DNA of 12,838 nt from AC-52 sp044870295. GTDB taxonomy: Bacteria; Actinomycetota; UBA4738. The stretch lies in assembly GCA_044870295.1 (NCBI GenBank), contig JBIOYQ010000215.1, positions 1 to 12,838 on the forward strand, given 5' to 3'. Numbering within the stretch: position 1 is the first letter of the stretch; the number at the start of each line of letters is the position of its first letter. This document shows positions 5,316-11,818 of this stretch, piece by piece. A program made the translations under genes and the position numbers. Below the pieces are notes generated by a model, which did no database searches, was not told the origin of the DNA, and saw only the letters and a list, made by a program, of their open reading frames with translations.

Positions 5316-5912
5316 ATGCTGCTGGAGGACCGGAGTCGCGCGGTCGTCCTGGTGGAGGGAGCTAGCGATCAGGTCGCGCTGGAGACCCTGGCCCGTCGCA
5401 GGGGATTAGACCTCGAGGGCAGGGGCGTCTCGATTGTGGCCATGGGCGGCTCGAAGAACGTCACCCGGTACCTGGAGCGATTCGGTCCACACGGCCTCGG
5501 CCTCAGGGTGGCCGGCCTGTACGATGCGGGAGAGGAGGAGGATATCCGGCGAAGCCTCGAGCGCGCCGGATTCGGTGCGGACCTCGTCGGGTCGGACGTC
5601 GAACGGCTGGGGTTCTTCGTCTGCGTCGAGGATCTGGAAGACGAACTGATCCGCTCGGTCGGCGCCGAAGCCGTCCAACGGCTCCTCGAGGCTCACGGCG
5701 ACCTCGGGTCGTTCCGAATGCTCCAGAAGCAGCCCGCATGGCAGGGACGTCCCGTCGAACGGCAGCTGCGACGGTTCATGGGGAGCGGCGGTAGTCGAAA
5801 GGTCCGATACGCGCCCAGGCTCGTCGAGGCGTTGGACCTCGTGCGAGTTCCTCGGTCGCTGGACCGTGTCCTCGACCATGCCGTGTCGCCCGACGACGCC
5901 CGCCTGGCATGA
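5316..5912 (+). CDS. Stand-alone TOPRIM-domain protein (OLD-nuclease-like, no ATPase domain)
   Basis: 198 residues, soluble. The first half matches the TOPRIM fold of OLD-type nucleases. AVVLVEGASDQVALE carries the conserved Glu14; IVAMGGSKNVTRYLERFG is the second strand and helix; LRVAGLYDAGEEE carries Asp70, where the usual D-x-D is replaced by D-A-G-E. FFVCVEDLEDELIR (100-113) supplies further acidic residues of the kind found late in this family. The rest (about 114-198) is helical, with no recognised domain. TOPRIM domains use these acids to hold Mg2+ for phosphoryl transfer on nucleic acids. OLD proteins normally have an N-terminal ABC ATPase; none is present or adjacent. Similar short proteins are known in actinobacteria, but their role is not known to me. 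AGGAG lies ten bases before the ATG at 5316, and GGAGGG directly abuts it. Next gene follows after 24 bases. Confidence 0.82.
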   Translation: MLLEDRSRAVVLVEGASDQVALETLARRRGLDLEGRGVSIVAMGGSKNVTRYLERFGPHGLGLRVAGLYDAGEEEDIRRSLERAGFGADLVGSDVERLGFFVCVEDLEDELIRSVGAEAVQRLLEAHGDLGSFRMLQKQPAWQGRPVERQLRRFMGSGGSRKVRYAPRLVEALDLVRVPRSLDRVLDHAVSPDDARLA

Positions 5913-5936
5913 TGGGCTTCGGAAAGGAGGCGGGTG

Positions 5937-6302
5937 ATGGCGTCACCGAAGAGCGTCGAGGAGTACCTGTCCGCCCTTCCCGCCGACCAGCGGAAGGCGC
6001 TCGAGAAGCTTCGCCGGCAGATCAGAGCCGCCGCTCCGGAGGCCACCGAGGCGATCAGCTACCAGATGCCGGCGTTCAAGGACCAGGGCCGGTTCCTGGT
6101 CTCCTACGCCGCGTTCAAGGACCACTGCAGCCTGTTCCCGGCCAGCTCTGCCGTCATGGAGGCGCTGGGCGACCAGCTCGAGCCCTACGTCTCGGGCAAG
6201 GGCACGTTGAGGTTCACGCCGGAGCAGCCCATCCCGCCCGGGGTAGTGAAGAAGATCGTGAAGGCGCGGCTCGAGGAGAACGCCGCCCGTCCGCACCGGT
6301 GA
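5937..6302 (+). CDS. DUF1801 family protein (YdhG-like)
   Basis: 121 residues, a full-length single-domain DUF1801 protein. Recognisable blocks are SVEEYLSALPADQRKALEKL (6-25), EAISYQMPAFK (38-48), FKDHCSLFP (60-68) and GKGTLRFTPEQPIPPGVVKKI (88-107 and following). The family includes Bacillus YdhG, annotated as an iron chaperone (frataxin-like), but for most members no function is shown. I therefore give no specific role. It is predicted cytoplasmic. The ATG at 5937 is preferred over the adjoining GTG at 5934 because the strong AAGGAGG site (5924-5930) lies six bases before the ATG. It is the last gene of the plus-strand run, and it converges on the FG-GAP gene with only 27 bases between the stops. 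Confidence 0.88.
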   Translation: MASPKSVEEYLSALPADQRKALEKLRRQIRAAAPEATEAISYQMPAFKDQGRFLVSYAAFKDHCSLFPASSAVMEALGDQLEPYVSGKGTLRFTPEQPIPPGVVKKIVKARLEENAARPHR

Positions 6303-6327
6303 GGCTGGACGTACGCGGGAGTCAGCC
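6303..6327. terminator. Weak stem-loop between convergent genes (possible shared terminator)
   Basis: GGCTG-g-AC (6303-6310) can pair with GTCAGCC (6321-6327), giving seven pairs with one bulged G and a ten-base loop. The sequence after it is only slightly T-rich. It is the only candidate stop signal between the gene ends at 6302 and 6330. Confidence 0.25.
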
Positions 6328-6329
6328 GA

Positions 6330-8048
6330 TTATGGGATCGGCGCGTGGCACGGATGCAGGCAGGCGGCGACACCGAGCGAGTCCCCGAATTCGTCCCCCG
6401 GCTCGGCTTGTTCGTCGATCTGAAGATTGTCTTGGGTCCAGAACTGGTCGTCCGGGCCGCCCTCTCCGGTGGCCTGGAGGCCCGTCGCCGAGCCGTACAG
6501 GACGTTGAGCGCGCCCGCGTCCGCGTAGCCGTTTACGTCCTCCAGGGGAACGCCGATGATCAGGTCGCTGAAGCCGTCGCCGTTGAAGTCGGCCGCGGCC
6601 ACGTTCCAACCGAACTCGTCCTCCGCGTCGGCCTGGTTCTCCACGCCATCGCTGTCCTGCGTCCAGAACTGATCGTCCGGGCCGCCCGTCCCGTCGGCCT
6701 GCAGGCCGGTGGCCGAGCCGTAGAGCACGTTCACGGCACCCGCGTTGAGGACGGAGCCAACGTCCTCCACGCGAACCCCGACGGCAAGGTCGCCGAAACC
6801 GTCCGCATTGAAGTCATCGATGGTCAGCGACCACGCGAACCAATCCTGGGACTCGGCTTGGTCTTCGACAGCGGTGCTGTCTTGGCTCCAGAACTGGTCG
6901 TCCGGTCCGCCCTCTCCGGTGGCTTGGAGGCCCGACGCCGATCCGTACAACACGTTGACCGCTCCGGCCCCGAGCACCGCAAGGTCCTCAAACGAAGCGC
7001 CCATGGCGAGATCTCCAAAGCCATCACCGTTCAGGTCACCCGCCGCCACCGCCCAGCCCAGTCGGTCGCGGTTGTCCGACTGGTCCTCCACGCCCTCGCT
7101 GTCCTGGGTCCAGAACTGGTCGGCCGGTCCGCCCTGTCCGGCGGCCTGGAGGCCGGTGGCCGAGCCGTAGAGGACGTTCACTCCTCCGGTCGACTTGATC
7201 TGCTGGGCTTCCAGGGTCTCCATTGGGACTCCGATCGCGAGGTCCGCGTACCCGTCGGTGTTGAAGTCCTCGACGGCTGTCGCCCACCCGAATCGATCGG
7301 CGGACTGCGCGGCGTCCTCGACATCGGTGCTGTCCTGGTTCCACATTTGGTCGTCCGGACCACCTTCGCCCGTGGCCTGCAGGCCGGCGGCCGAGCCATA
7401 GATCACGTTGAGGGAGCCCGCGTTGTAGCGGCCGTTGACGGTTTGGTAGGGCACGCCGACGACCAGATCGTCGAAATGGTCGCCGTTGAAGTCCGCAGCC
7501 CCGACGGAACGGCCGAACCGGTTCTCATTCCCGGCGCCGCCTTCGAGGTCCGGGCTGTTCTGGGACCAGTACTGCGCCGCCGGGGACATGGTCTGCAACC
7601 CACCGGCGGAGCCATACAGCACGTTCACCGCTCCGGCATTGCGGAGCCCCGCCACACGCTCGGTGGGGGCCCCGACCGCGAGGTCCCCGAAGCCATCGCC
7701 GTCGAAGTCGGCGCAGGCCAGCGACCATCCGAACTGGTTCCCGGGCTTGGCCACGTCGGGCATCCCAGGGCTGCTCTGTGTCCACTCCTGGGGCAGGGGA
7801 CTGAACGTCTGGAGCCCGTCGGCCGACCCGTACAGCACGTCCACGACGCCCGCGTTGTTCAAGCCGTCGAAGCCCTCGCTCGGCACCCCGATCGCTCGGT
7901 CAGGCAGACCGTCGTCGTTGAAGTCGCAGACGGCCTGGGACGAGGCGTGCCCGGGGGTGCCCTGGGCGTGCGGAAGAGCCGGTGGGGCGGCTGGGATCTT
8001 GGCCCCCAGGGCGATCAGCAACAGGGGTAGCAGCGTGCGGGTCCGCAA
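6330..8048 (-). CDS. Secreted FG-GAP repeat protein (seven-repeat beta-propeller, integrin-alpha-like)
   Basis: 572 residues. A signal peptide (MRTRTLLPLLLIALGAKIPA, cleavage probably near residue 30) is followed by seven repeats of about 71-77 residues. Each has a calcium-loop motif (DFNDDGLPD, DFDGDGFGD, DFNGDHFDD, DFNTDGYAD, DLNGDGFGD, DFNADGFGD, DFNGDGFSD), then a GVP or GAP turn, then AGxVNVLYGSAxGLQ. Seven FG-GAP repeats fit one closed propeller, as in integrin alpha heads. Repeats 3-7 share an extra GEGGPDDQ-type loop that repeats 1-2 lack. The tail GVAACLHPCHAPIP has two cysteines and no membrane anchor. A surface or secreted adhesion or binding role is inferred. The start is the TTG at 8048: GAGGAGGGAG lies just upstream, and the protein then begins with a clean signal peptide. 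The frame could open at a TTG at 8075, but that would add residues before the ribosome site. It follows the SDR gene after 75 bases. Confidence 0.9.
   Translation of the reverse strand: MRTRTLLPLLLIALGAKIPAAPPALPHAQGTPGHASSQAVCDFNDDGLPDRAIGVPSEGFDGLNNAGVVDVLYGSADGLQTFSPLPQEWTQSSPGMPDVAKPGNQFGWSLACADFDGDGFGDLAVGAPTERVAGLRNAGAVNVLYGSAGGLQTMSPAAQYWSQNSPDLEGGAGNENRFGRSVGAADFNGDHFDDLVVGVPYQTVNGRYNAGSLNVIYGSAAGLQATGEGGPDDQMWNQDSTDVEDAAQSADRFGWATAVEDFNTDGYADLAIGVPMETLEAQQIKSTGGVNVLYGSATGLQAAGQGGPADQFWTQDSEGVEDQSDNRDRLGWAVAAGDLNGDGFGDLAMGASFEDLAVLGAGAVNVLYGSASGLQATGEGGPDDQFWSQDSTAVEDQAESQDWFAWSLTIDDFNADGFGDLAVGVRVEDVGSVLNAGAVNVLYGSATGLQADGTGGPDDQFWTQDSDGVENQADAEDEFGWNVAAADFNGDGFSDLIIGVPLEDVNGYADAGALNVLYGSATGLQATGEGGPDDQFWTQDNLQIDEQAEPGDEFGDSLGVAACLHPCHAPIP
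6375..7928 (-). repeat. Seven tandem FG-GAP repeat units of about 222 bases
   Basis: The repeats are visible in the DNA. CCAGAACTGG or a close variant recurs at 6438, 6663, 6888 and 7110, with a diverged copy CCACATTTGG at 7341. The spacings are therefore 225, 225, 222 and 231 bases. Longer shared blocks include the stretch coding GEGGPDDQFWTQD. Units nearest the C-terminus are most alike, and the two N-terminal units have diverged. Confidence 0.85.
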
Positions 8049-8123
8049 CTCTCCCTCCTCTCGGGAGCACCACAACTCGTCGGCCGCTTCGTTCGGCCAT
8101 GTGTACCCCCGCAGGCACGTACC

Positions 8124-8909
8124 TTAACGACTTGGTGCGGCTCCGTATGTCATGTTTACGACGCTCCCCGTGACGGCCGCGGCGAGGTCGGAGGCCATGA
8201 AGGCCGCCATGTCGGCCACGTCGGCCAGCGACGTCAGACGGCGCATCATGGTCTTGGCCCGCATCCACTCGACGTGCTCGTCCCTGGTCATCGACGTCCC
8301 CGTCCCGTAGTCGGGCGCGACGTCTGCGTGGACCGCCTCGGGGATGCCGGTGGTCTGAAGCCACAGGACGCGAACGCCCCGCGGGCCCAGCTCGCAGGCC
8401 CACTGACGGCACAGGCTCTCGATGGCGTCGAACGTCACGCCCGTGCCGCCCACGTTCGGGATGGACTGCCTCGCGGTCGTGGCGGTGATCGCCATGATGA
8501 CGCCCGACCCCTGGGCGACCATGTGGCGCGCCGCGGCTCGCGCGGTCAGGAACTGCGTCCGCATGGCGGTGGTGATGGGCCGGGCGAAGTCCTCGTAGGC
8601 CATCTCGAGTAGCGGGACTCCATGAACGTCGCCGTGGCTGATCGCGTTGAAGGTGACGTCGATCCCCCCGGCCTTCGCGACGACCTCGTCGACGAACCGG
8701 TCAACGGCTGCCTCGTCCAGGGCGTCGACCACGGCTGCCTCGGCCAGGCCCCCTGCCTTCTCGATGTCGGCGACGACCTGGCGCAGGGGCTCCAGTCCGC
8801 GCCCGGCCAGGAAGATCCGCGCGCCCTCCCGGGCGAACCCTCGAGCGACGGCTCCTCCCACCAACCCTCCGGCTCCGTAGACCACGGCGACCTTGTTCTC
8901 GAGCAGCAC
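8124..8909 (-). CDS. Atypical short-chain dehydrogenase/reductase (SDR) family protein without the catalytic Tyr/Lys
   Basis: 261 residues with the full length and order of an SDR Rossmann fold. The nucleotide loop is VVYGAGGLVGGAVA (9-22), close to TGxxxGxG but with Leu at the middle Gly. The NNAG position reads FNAIS (87-91), and ELGPRGVRVLWLQTTGIPE (173-191) is the usual post-catalytic strand. Aligning ESL (164-166) to the common YxxxKAAxESL motif puts Thr156 where Tyr should be and Phe160 where Lys should be. The catalytic Ser position is Ala143, flanked by threonines. Standard SDR redox chemistry is therefore doubtful, although NAD(P) could still bind. Related SDRs with this changed centre exist, so this may be a real subfamily rather than decay. 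The GTG start at 8909 has AGGAGG seven bases upstream. It is divergent from the cyclase-like gene and may be co-transcribed with the FG-GAP gene. Confidence 0.88.
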   Translation of the reverse strand: MLLENKVAVVYGAGGLVGGAVARGFAREGARIFLAGRGLEPLRQVVADIEKAGGLAEAAVVDALDEAAVDRFVDEVVAKAGGIDVTFNAISHGDVHGVPLLEMAYEDFARPITTAMRTQFLTARAAARHMVAQGSGVIMAITATTARQSIPNVGGTGVTFDAIESLCRQWACELGPRGVRVLWLQTTGIPEAVHADVAPDYGTGTSMTRDEHVEWMRAKTMMRRLTSLADVADMAAFMASDLAAAVTGSVVNMTYGAAPSR

Positions 8910-8946
8910 GCCTCGTCCTCCTGTCCCGAGCCCGCCTGGAAGCGCC

Positions 8947-8952
8947 AGCGTA
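8947..8952 (-). promoter_or_regulatory. Candidate -10 box for the SDR gene
   Basis: TACGCT on the minus strand fits TAnnnT. It would start transcription about 30 bases before the GTG, leaving room for the AGGAGG site. There is no clear -35 box. Confidence 0.3.
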
Positions 8953-8988
8953 GAGGATCGCGGTCCACGGGGCGGACCCGGGATTCGC

Positions 8989-8994
8989 TACATT
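8989..8994 (+). promoter_or_regulatory. Candidate -10 box for the cyclase-like/NB-ARC gene
   Basis: TACATT fits TAnnnT and lies 11 bases before the ATG at 9006. It predicts a leader of only about five bases, too short for a ribosome site, and none is seen. This supports the 9006 start. Confidence 0.35.
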
Positions 8995-9005
8995 GCCGGT
9001 CCGAC

Positions 9006-11654
9006 ATGGCGACGCTACCGACCGGGACGGTCACCTTCCTGTTCACCGACGTGGAGGGCTCCACGCGACTGCTGCAGCAGCTCGGCGGGGTGTCCTACGG
9101 CCAAGTTCGGGATCGCCACGCCGAGATCCTTCGGACCGCCATCGCCCTCGGGAGCGGGCTGGAGGTGAGCACGGGGGGCGACTCGTTCTTCGCGGTGTTC
9201 CCGGACCCCGTGGGGGCGGTGGAGGCCGTGGTGGCCGCCCAGCGGGAGCTCGCCACCGGCGACTGGCCACACGGAACCCCGCCGCGTGTACGGATGGGAC
9301 TGCACACCGGGGAGGCCGTGCTGGGAGGTGACGACTACGTCGGGATCGACGTGCACCGGGCCGCCCGGATCACCGCGGCGGCCCACGGGGGACAGGTGCT
9401 GGTCTCGGAGGCCACGCGCAGCCTGGTGGAGGGCTCCCTCCCGGACGGCGTGTCCCTTCGCGACCTGGGCGTGCACCGGCTGAAGGATCTCGACCGGCCG
9501 GAGGGTCTGCACCAACTGGTGGTCGAAGGGCTCCTCGCCGACTTCCCACCGCTCCGAACGATCGATGGTCGCCCGACCAACCTCCCTCCCCAGCTCACCT
9601 CGTTCGTCGGACGGAGCGAGGAGATCGCGGAGGTCCAGGACCTCCTCGGACGGACGCGCCTCCTGACCTTGACCGGCGCGGGCGGCACCGGGAAGACCCG
9701 TCTCGCGCTCCAGGTGGCCTCTGCGACCCTGGAGGAATACCGCGACGGGGTCTACTTCGTCGATCTGTCATCGGTGACCGACCCGTCGCTAGTGGCCTCG
9801 GGCATCGCTCAGGCCATGCGCATCCCGGAGACGCCAGGACGCCCGATCCTCGACGTCGTCGCCGACTACCTGCGTGAACGCGAGCTGTTGCTGGTCGTGG
9901 ACAACTTCGAGCAGGTGGTCGAGGCCGGGCCGGTGATCGAGCAGCTCCTCACCGACGCGCCGCGGCTGACCGTGATCGCCACGTCGCGGATCGTCCTGTC
10001 GTTGCGGGGGGAGCAGGAGTACGCGGTGCCGCCGCTGGCTCTTCCCGACCCTGGCCGGGTTCCGGACGTCCTGACGCTTGGTCGGTACGAGGCGGTGCAG
10101 CTCTTCACGGAGCGCGCCATCGCCGTACGGCCGGGCTTCAGGGTGACGGAGGAGAACGCGCCGGCCGTGGCCGAGATCACGGCGCGGCTCGACGGACTGC
10201 CGCTGGCCATCGAGCTCGCCGCCACCAGGACGAAGGTCCTGACCCCGCAGCAGATGCTCCCGCGCCTCCAGCAGCGCCTCTCGATCCTGACCACCGGCGC
10301 CCGGACGCTCCCAGAGCGCCAGCGAACGCTCCGCGGAGCCATCGCGTGGAGCCACGACCTGTTGGAGGAGTCCGAGCAGCGTCTGTTCGCCCGGCTGTCG
10401 GTCTTCGCCGGCGGGTGGACCCTGCCGTCTGCGGAGGCCGTGTCGATGCCGGAGGAATGTGGCCTCGACGCTCTGGAGGGGCTGACCTCGCTCGTGGACA
10501 AGTCGCTGGTGCGGCGCACGGATGCCAACGGCCAGCCGCGCTTCGCGATGCTGGAGACGATCCGCGAGTTCGGGTACGAGCAACTGGCGGCCAGTGGCGA
10601 CCTCGATGTCACCCGCGGGCGGCACGGTGAGCACTTCCTCGCGTTTGCCGTGGAGGCCGAACCGCACCTCACCACCGACGAGCAGGGGGAGTGGCTGGAC
10701 CGGTGCGAACAGGAGCATGCGAACATCAGGTCAGCATTGCGGTGGGGGATCGACGCGGGCGAGGCCGAGCTGGTGCAACGGGCCGCCGGCGCCCTGTGGC
10801 GGTTCTGGCAGCAGCGAGGCCATCTGGCGGAGGCTCGTCGGTGGTTCGACGAGGTGCTGTCGATGCCGGCCGGTCAGGGCGCCACGGCGCCGCGGGCGGC
10901 TGCGTTGATCGGTGCCGGCGGCATCGCGTGGTGGCAGAACGATCGGCCGACCTCGGGCCGAGCCTACGCCGAGGCCGTGGACATCGAGCGGGCGCTGGGC
11001 GACCCGGTCCGTCTCGCCGAGGCCCTCTACAACCTGGCGTTCGTGCTGGCCGCCGAGGACGACATGGATGGGGCCCTGCGCATGCTCGAGGAGAGCCTCG
11101 AGCTGTTCCGAGGTGCCGGCCACGAGCAGGGGGTGGCGCAGGTCCTGGTGATGATGGTCATCCGCGACGCGATCGGCGGGGCCTGGGACCGGGTGATCGA
11201 GCGCATCGAGGAGGTGGCGGACATCTGGCGGCGCATGGGCAACCGCTATCAGCTGGCCAACGACCTGGTGTGGCTGGCGATCGCGTACGCCCGAGTCGGC
11301 CGGCGCGCGGACGCCCGCTCCGCGGCGCTCCAATCGCTCCAGCTGTTCCGCGAGGTGGACAACTCGACGGGGATCGCCCTGGCCTTGCGGTGCCTGGCGT
11401 TCCTGACGACGTGGGAGGGTCGTCACGAGGATGCCATCCGCCTGATGGGGGCCTCCCTTTCCCTGGACGAACGGGTCGGTGCGGGGGTCACGACCGGCTT
11501 CGCGGGCCTCCTGGAGGGCGATCCCGCCGAGGAGGCTGCAGCGCATCTGTCCGAGGCTGCCGCAGAGGGCGCGCTCCGGGAGGGCCGCGCCATGAGCGTG
11601 GAGGAGGCCGCCGCGCTGGCCGGCGCCCCGACTCCCACGCCGCCGACACGGTGA
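9006..11654 (+). CDS. Class III nucleotide cyclase-like domain fused to NB-ARC ATPase and TPR region (STAND-type signalling protein)
   Basis: 882 residues. Residues 8-175 form a class III cyclase homology domain. Metal-binding Asp15 (FLFTDVEGS) and Asp59 (GGDSFF) are present, as are Asp110 and Arg121. The position of the usual purine-contacting Lys (four before Asp59) is Ser55, and the usual Asn in VNxAAR is His117 (VHRAAR). Residues about 192-460 form an NB-ARC/AfsR-type ATPase: Walker A GAGGTGKT (224-231), Walker B LLLVVDN (294-300), ATSR (325-328) and GLPLAIELAA (397-406). A winged-helix-like linker (about 440-535) leads to a helical TPR-like region (about 560-850), a likely ligand or partner sensor. 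There is no clear DNA-binding output domain. STAND proteins switch by nucleotide-driven oligomerisation, so the cyclase domain may be the output or a degenerate partner. The start at 9006 gives the family start MATLPTGTVTFLFTD. Upstream in-frame sequence overlaps the SDR gene and is rejected. Confidence 0.93.
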   Translation: MATLPTGTVTFLFTDVEGSTRLLQQLGGVSYGQVRDRHAEILRTAIALGSGLEVSTGGDSFFAVFPDPVGAVEAVVAAQRELATGDWPHGTPPRVRMGLHTGEAVLGGDDYVGIDVHRAARITAAAHGGQVLVSEATRSLVEGSLPDGVSLRDLGVHRLKDLDRPEGLHQLVVEGLLADFPPLRTIDGRPTNLPPQLTSFVGRSEEIAEVQDLLGRTRLLTLTGAGGTGKTRLALQVASATLEEYRDGVYFVDLSSVTDPSLVASGIAQAMRIPETPGRPILDVVADYLRERELLLVVDNFEQVVEAGPVIEQLLTDAPRLTVIATSRIVLSLRGEQEYAVPPLALPDPGRVPDVLTLGRYEAVQLFTERAIAVRPGFRVTEENAPAVAEITARLDGLPLAIELAATRTKVLTPQQMLPRLQQRLSILTTGARTLPERQRTLRGAIAWSHDLLEESEQRLFARLSVFAGGWTLPSAEAVSMPEECGLDALEGLTSLVDKSLVRRTDANGQPRFAMLETIREFGYEQLAASGDLDVTRGRHGEHFLAFAVEAEPHLTTDEQGEWLDRCEQEHANIRSALRWGIDAGEAELVQRAAGALWRFWQQRGHLAEARRWFDEVLSMPAGQGATAPRAAALIGAGGIAWWQNDRPTSGRAYAEAVDIERALGDPVRLAEALYNLAFVLAAEDDMDGALRMLEESLELFRGAGHEQGVAQVLVMMVIRDAIGGAWDRVIERIEEVADIWRRMGNRYQLANDLVWLAIAYARVGRRADARSAALQSLQLFREVDNSTGIALALRCLAFLTTWEGRHEDAIRLMGASLSLDERVGAGVTTGFAGLLEGDPAEEAAAHLSEAAAEGALREGRAMSVEEAAALAGAPTPTPPTR

Positions 11655-11694
11655 GGTCTCGGCAGGACTGGAACGCCTCTGCCCAGGGGATCAT

Positions 11695-11712
11695 GAGGTG
11701 GGTCCCATCCTC
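11695..11712 (+). terminator. Weak candidate terminator hairpin after the cyclase-like gene
   Basis: GAGGTGG (11695-11701) pairs with CCA-t-CCTC (11705-11712) around a three-base loop, seven pairs with one bulge, followed by TTCTC. It lies 41 bases past the stop. Evidence is thin. Confidence 0.25.
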
Positions 11713-11818
11713 TTCTCAGGTTGCCGGCCCAGCATGCTCGGTGTCGGTGCAGGTCCAGACAGGGAAGGGCCGGTGGGAACGTGACCGATCCTCCCGCAGT
11801 TGATAGAAGAGAGGCGCC

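Noticed and set aside
5316..6302. TOPRIM and DUF1801 genes as a two-gene defence system
   Set aside because: No ATPase, helicase, toxin or mobile element is nearby, and DUF1801 has no known defence role. The short spacing alone does not support it.
6345..8030. A 561-codon open frame on the plus strand opposite the FG-GAP gene
   Set aside because: It mirrors the repeat and codon pattern of the minus-strand gene. It has no ribosome site or domain, while the minus-strand frame has a signal peptide and seven clear FG-GAP motifs.
8622..9005. Upstream in-frame extension of the cyclase-like gene by 128 codons
   Set aside because: It lies antisense to the SDR gene and has no ribosome site. The family start MATLPTGTVTFLFTD with a nearby -10 box is at 9006.
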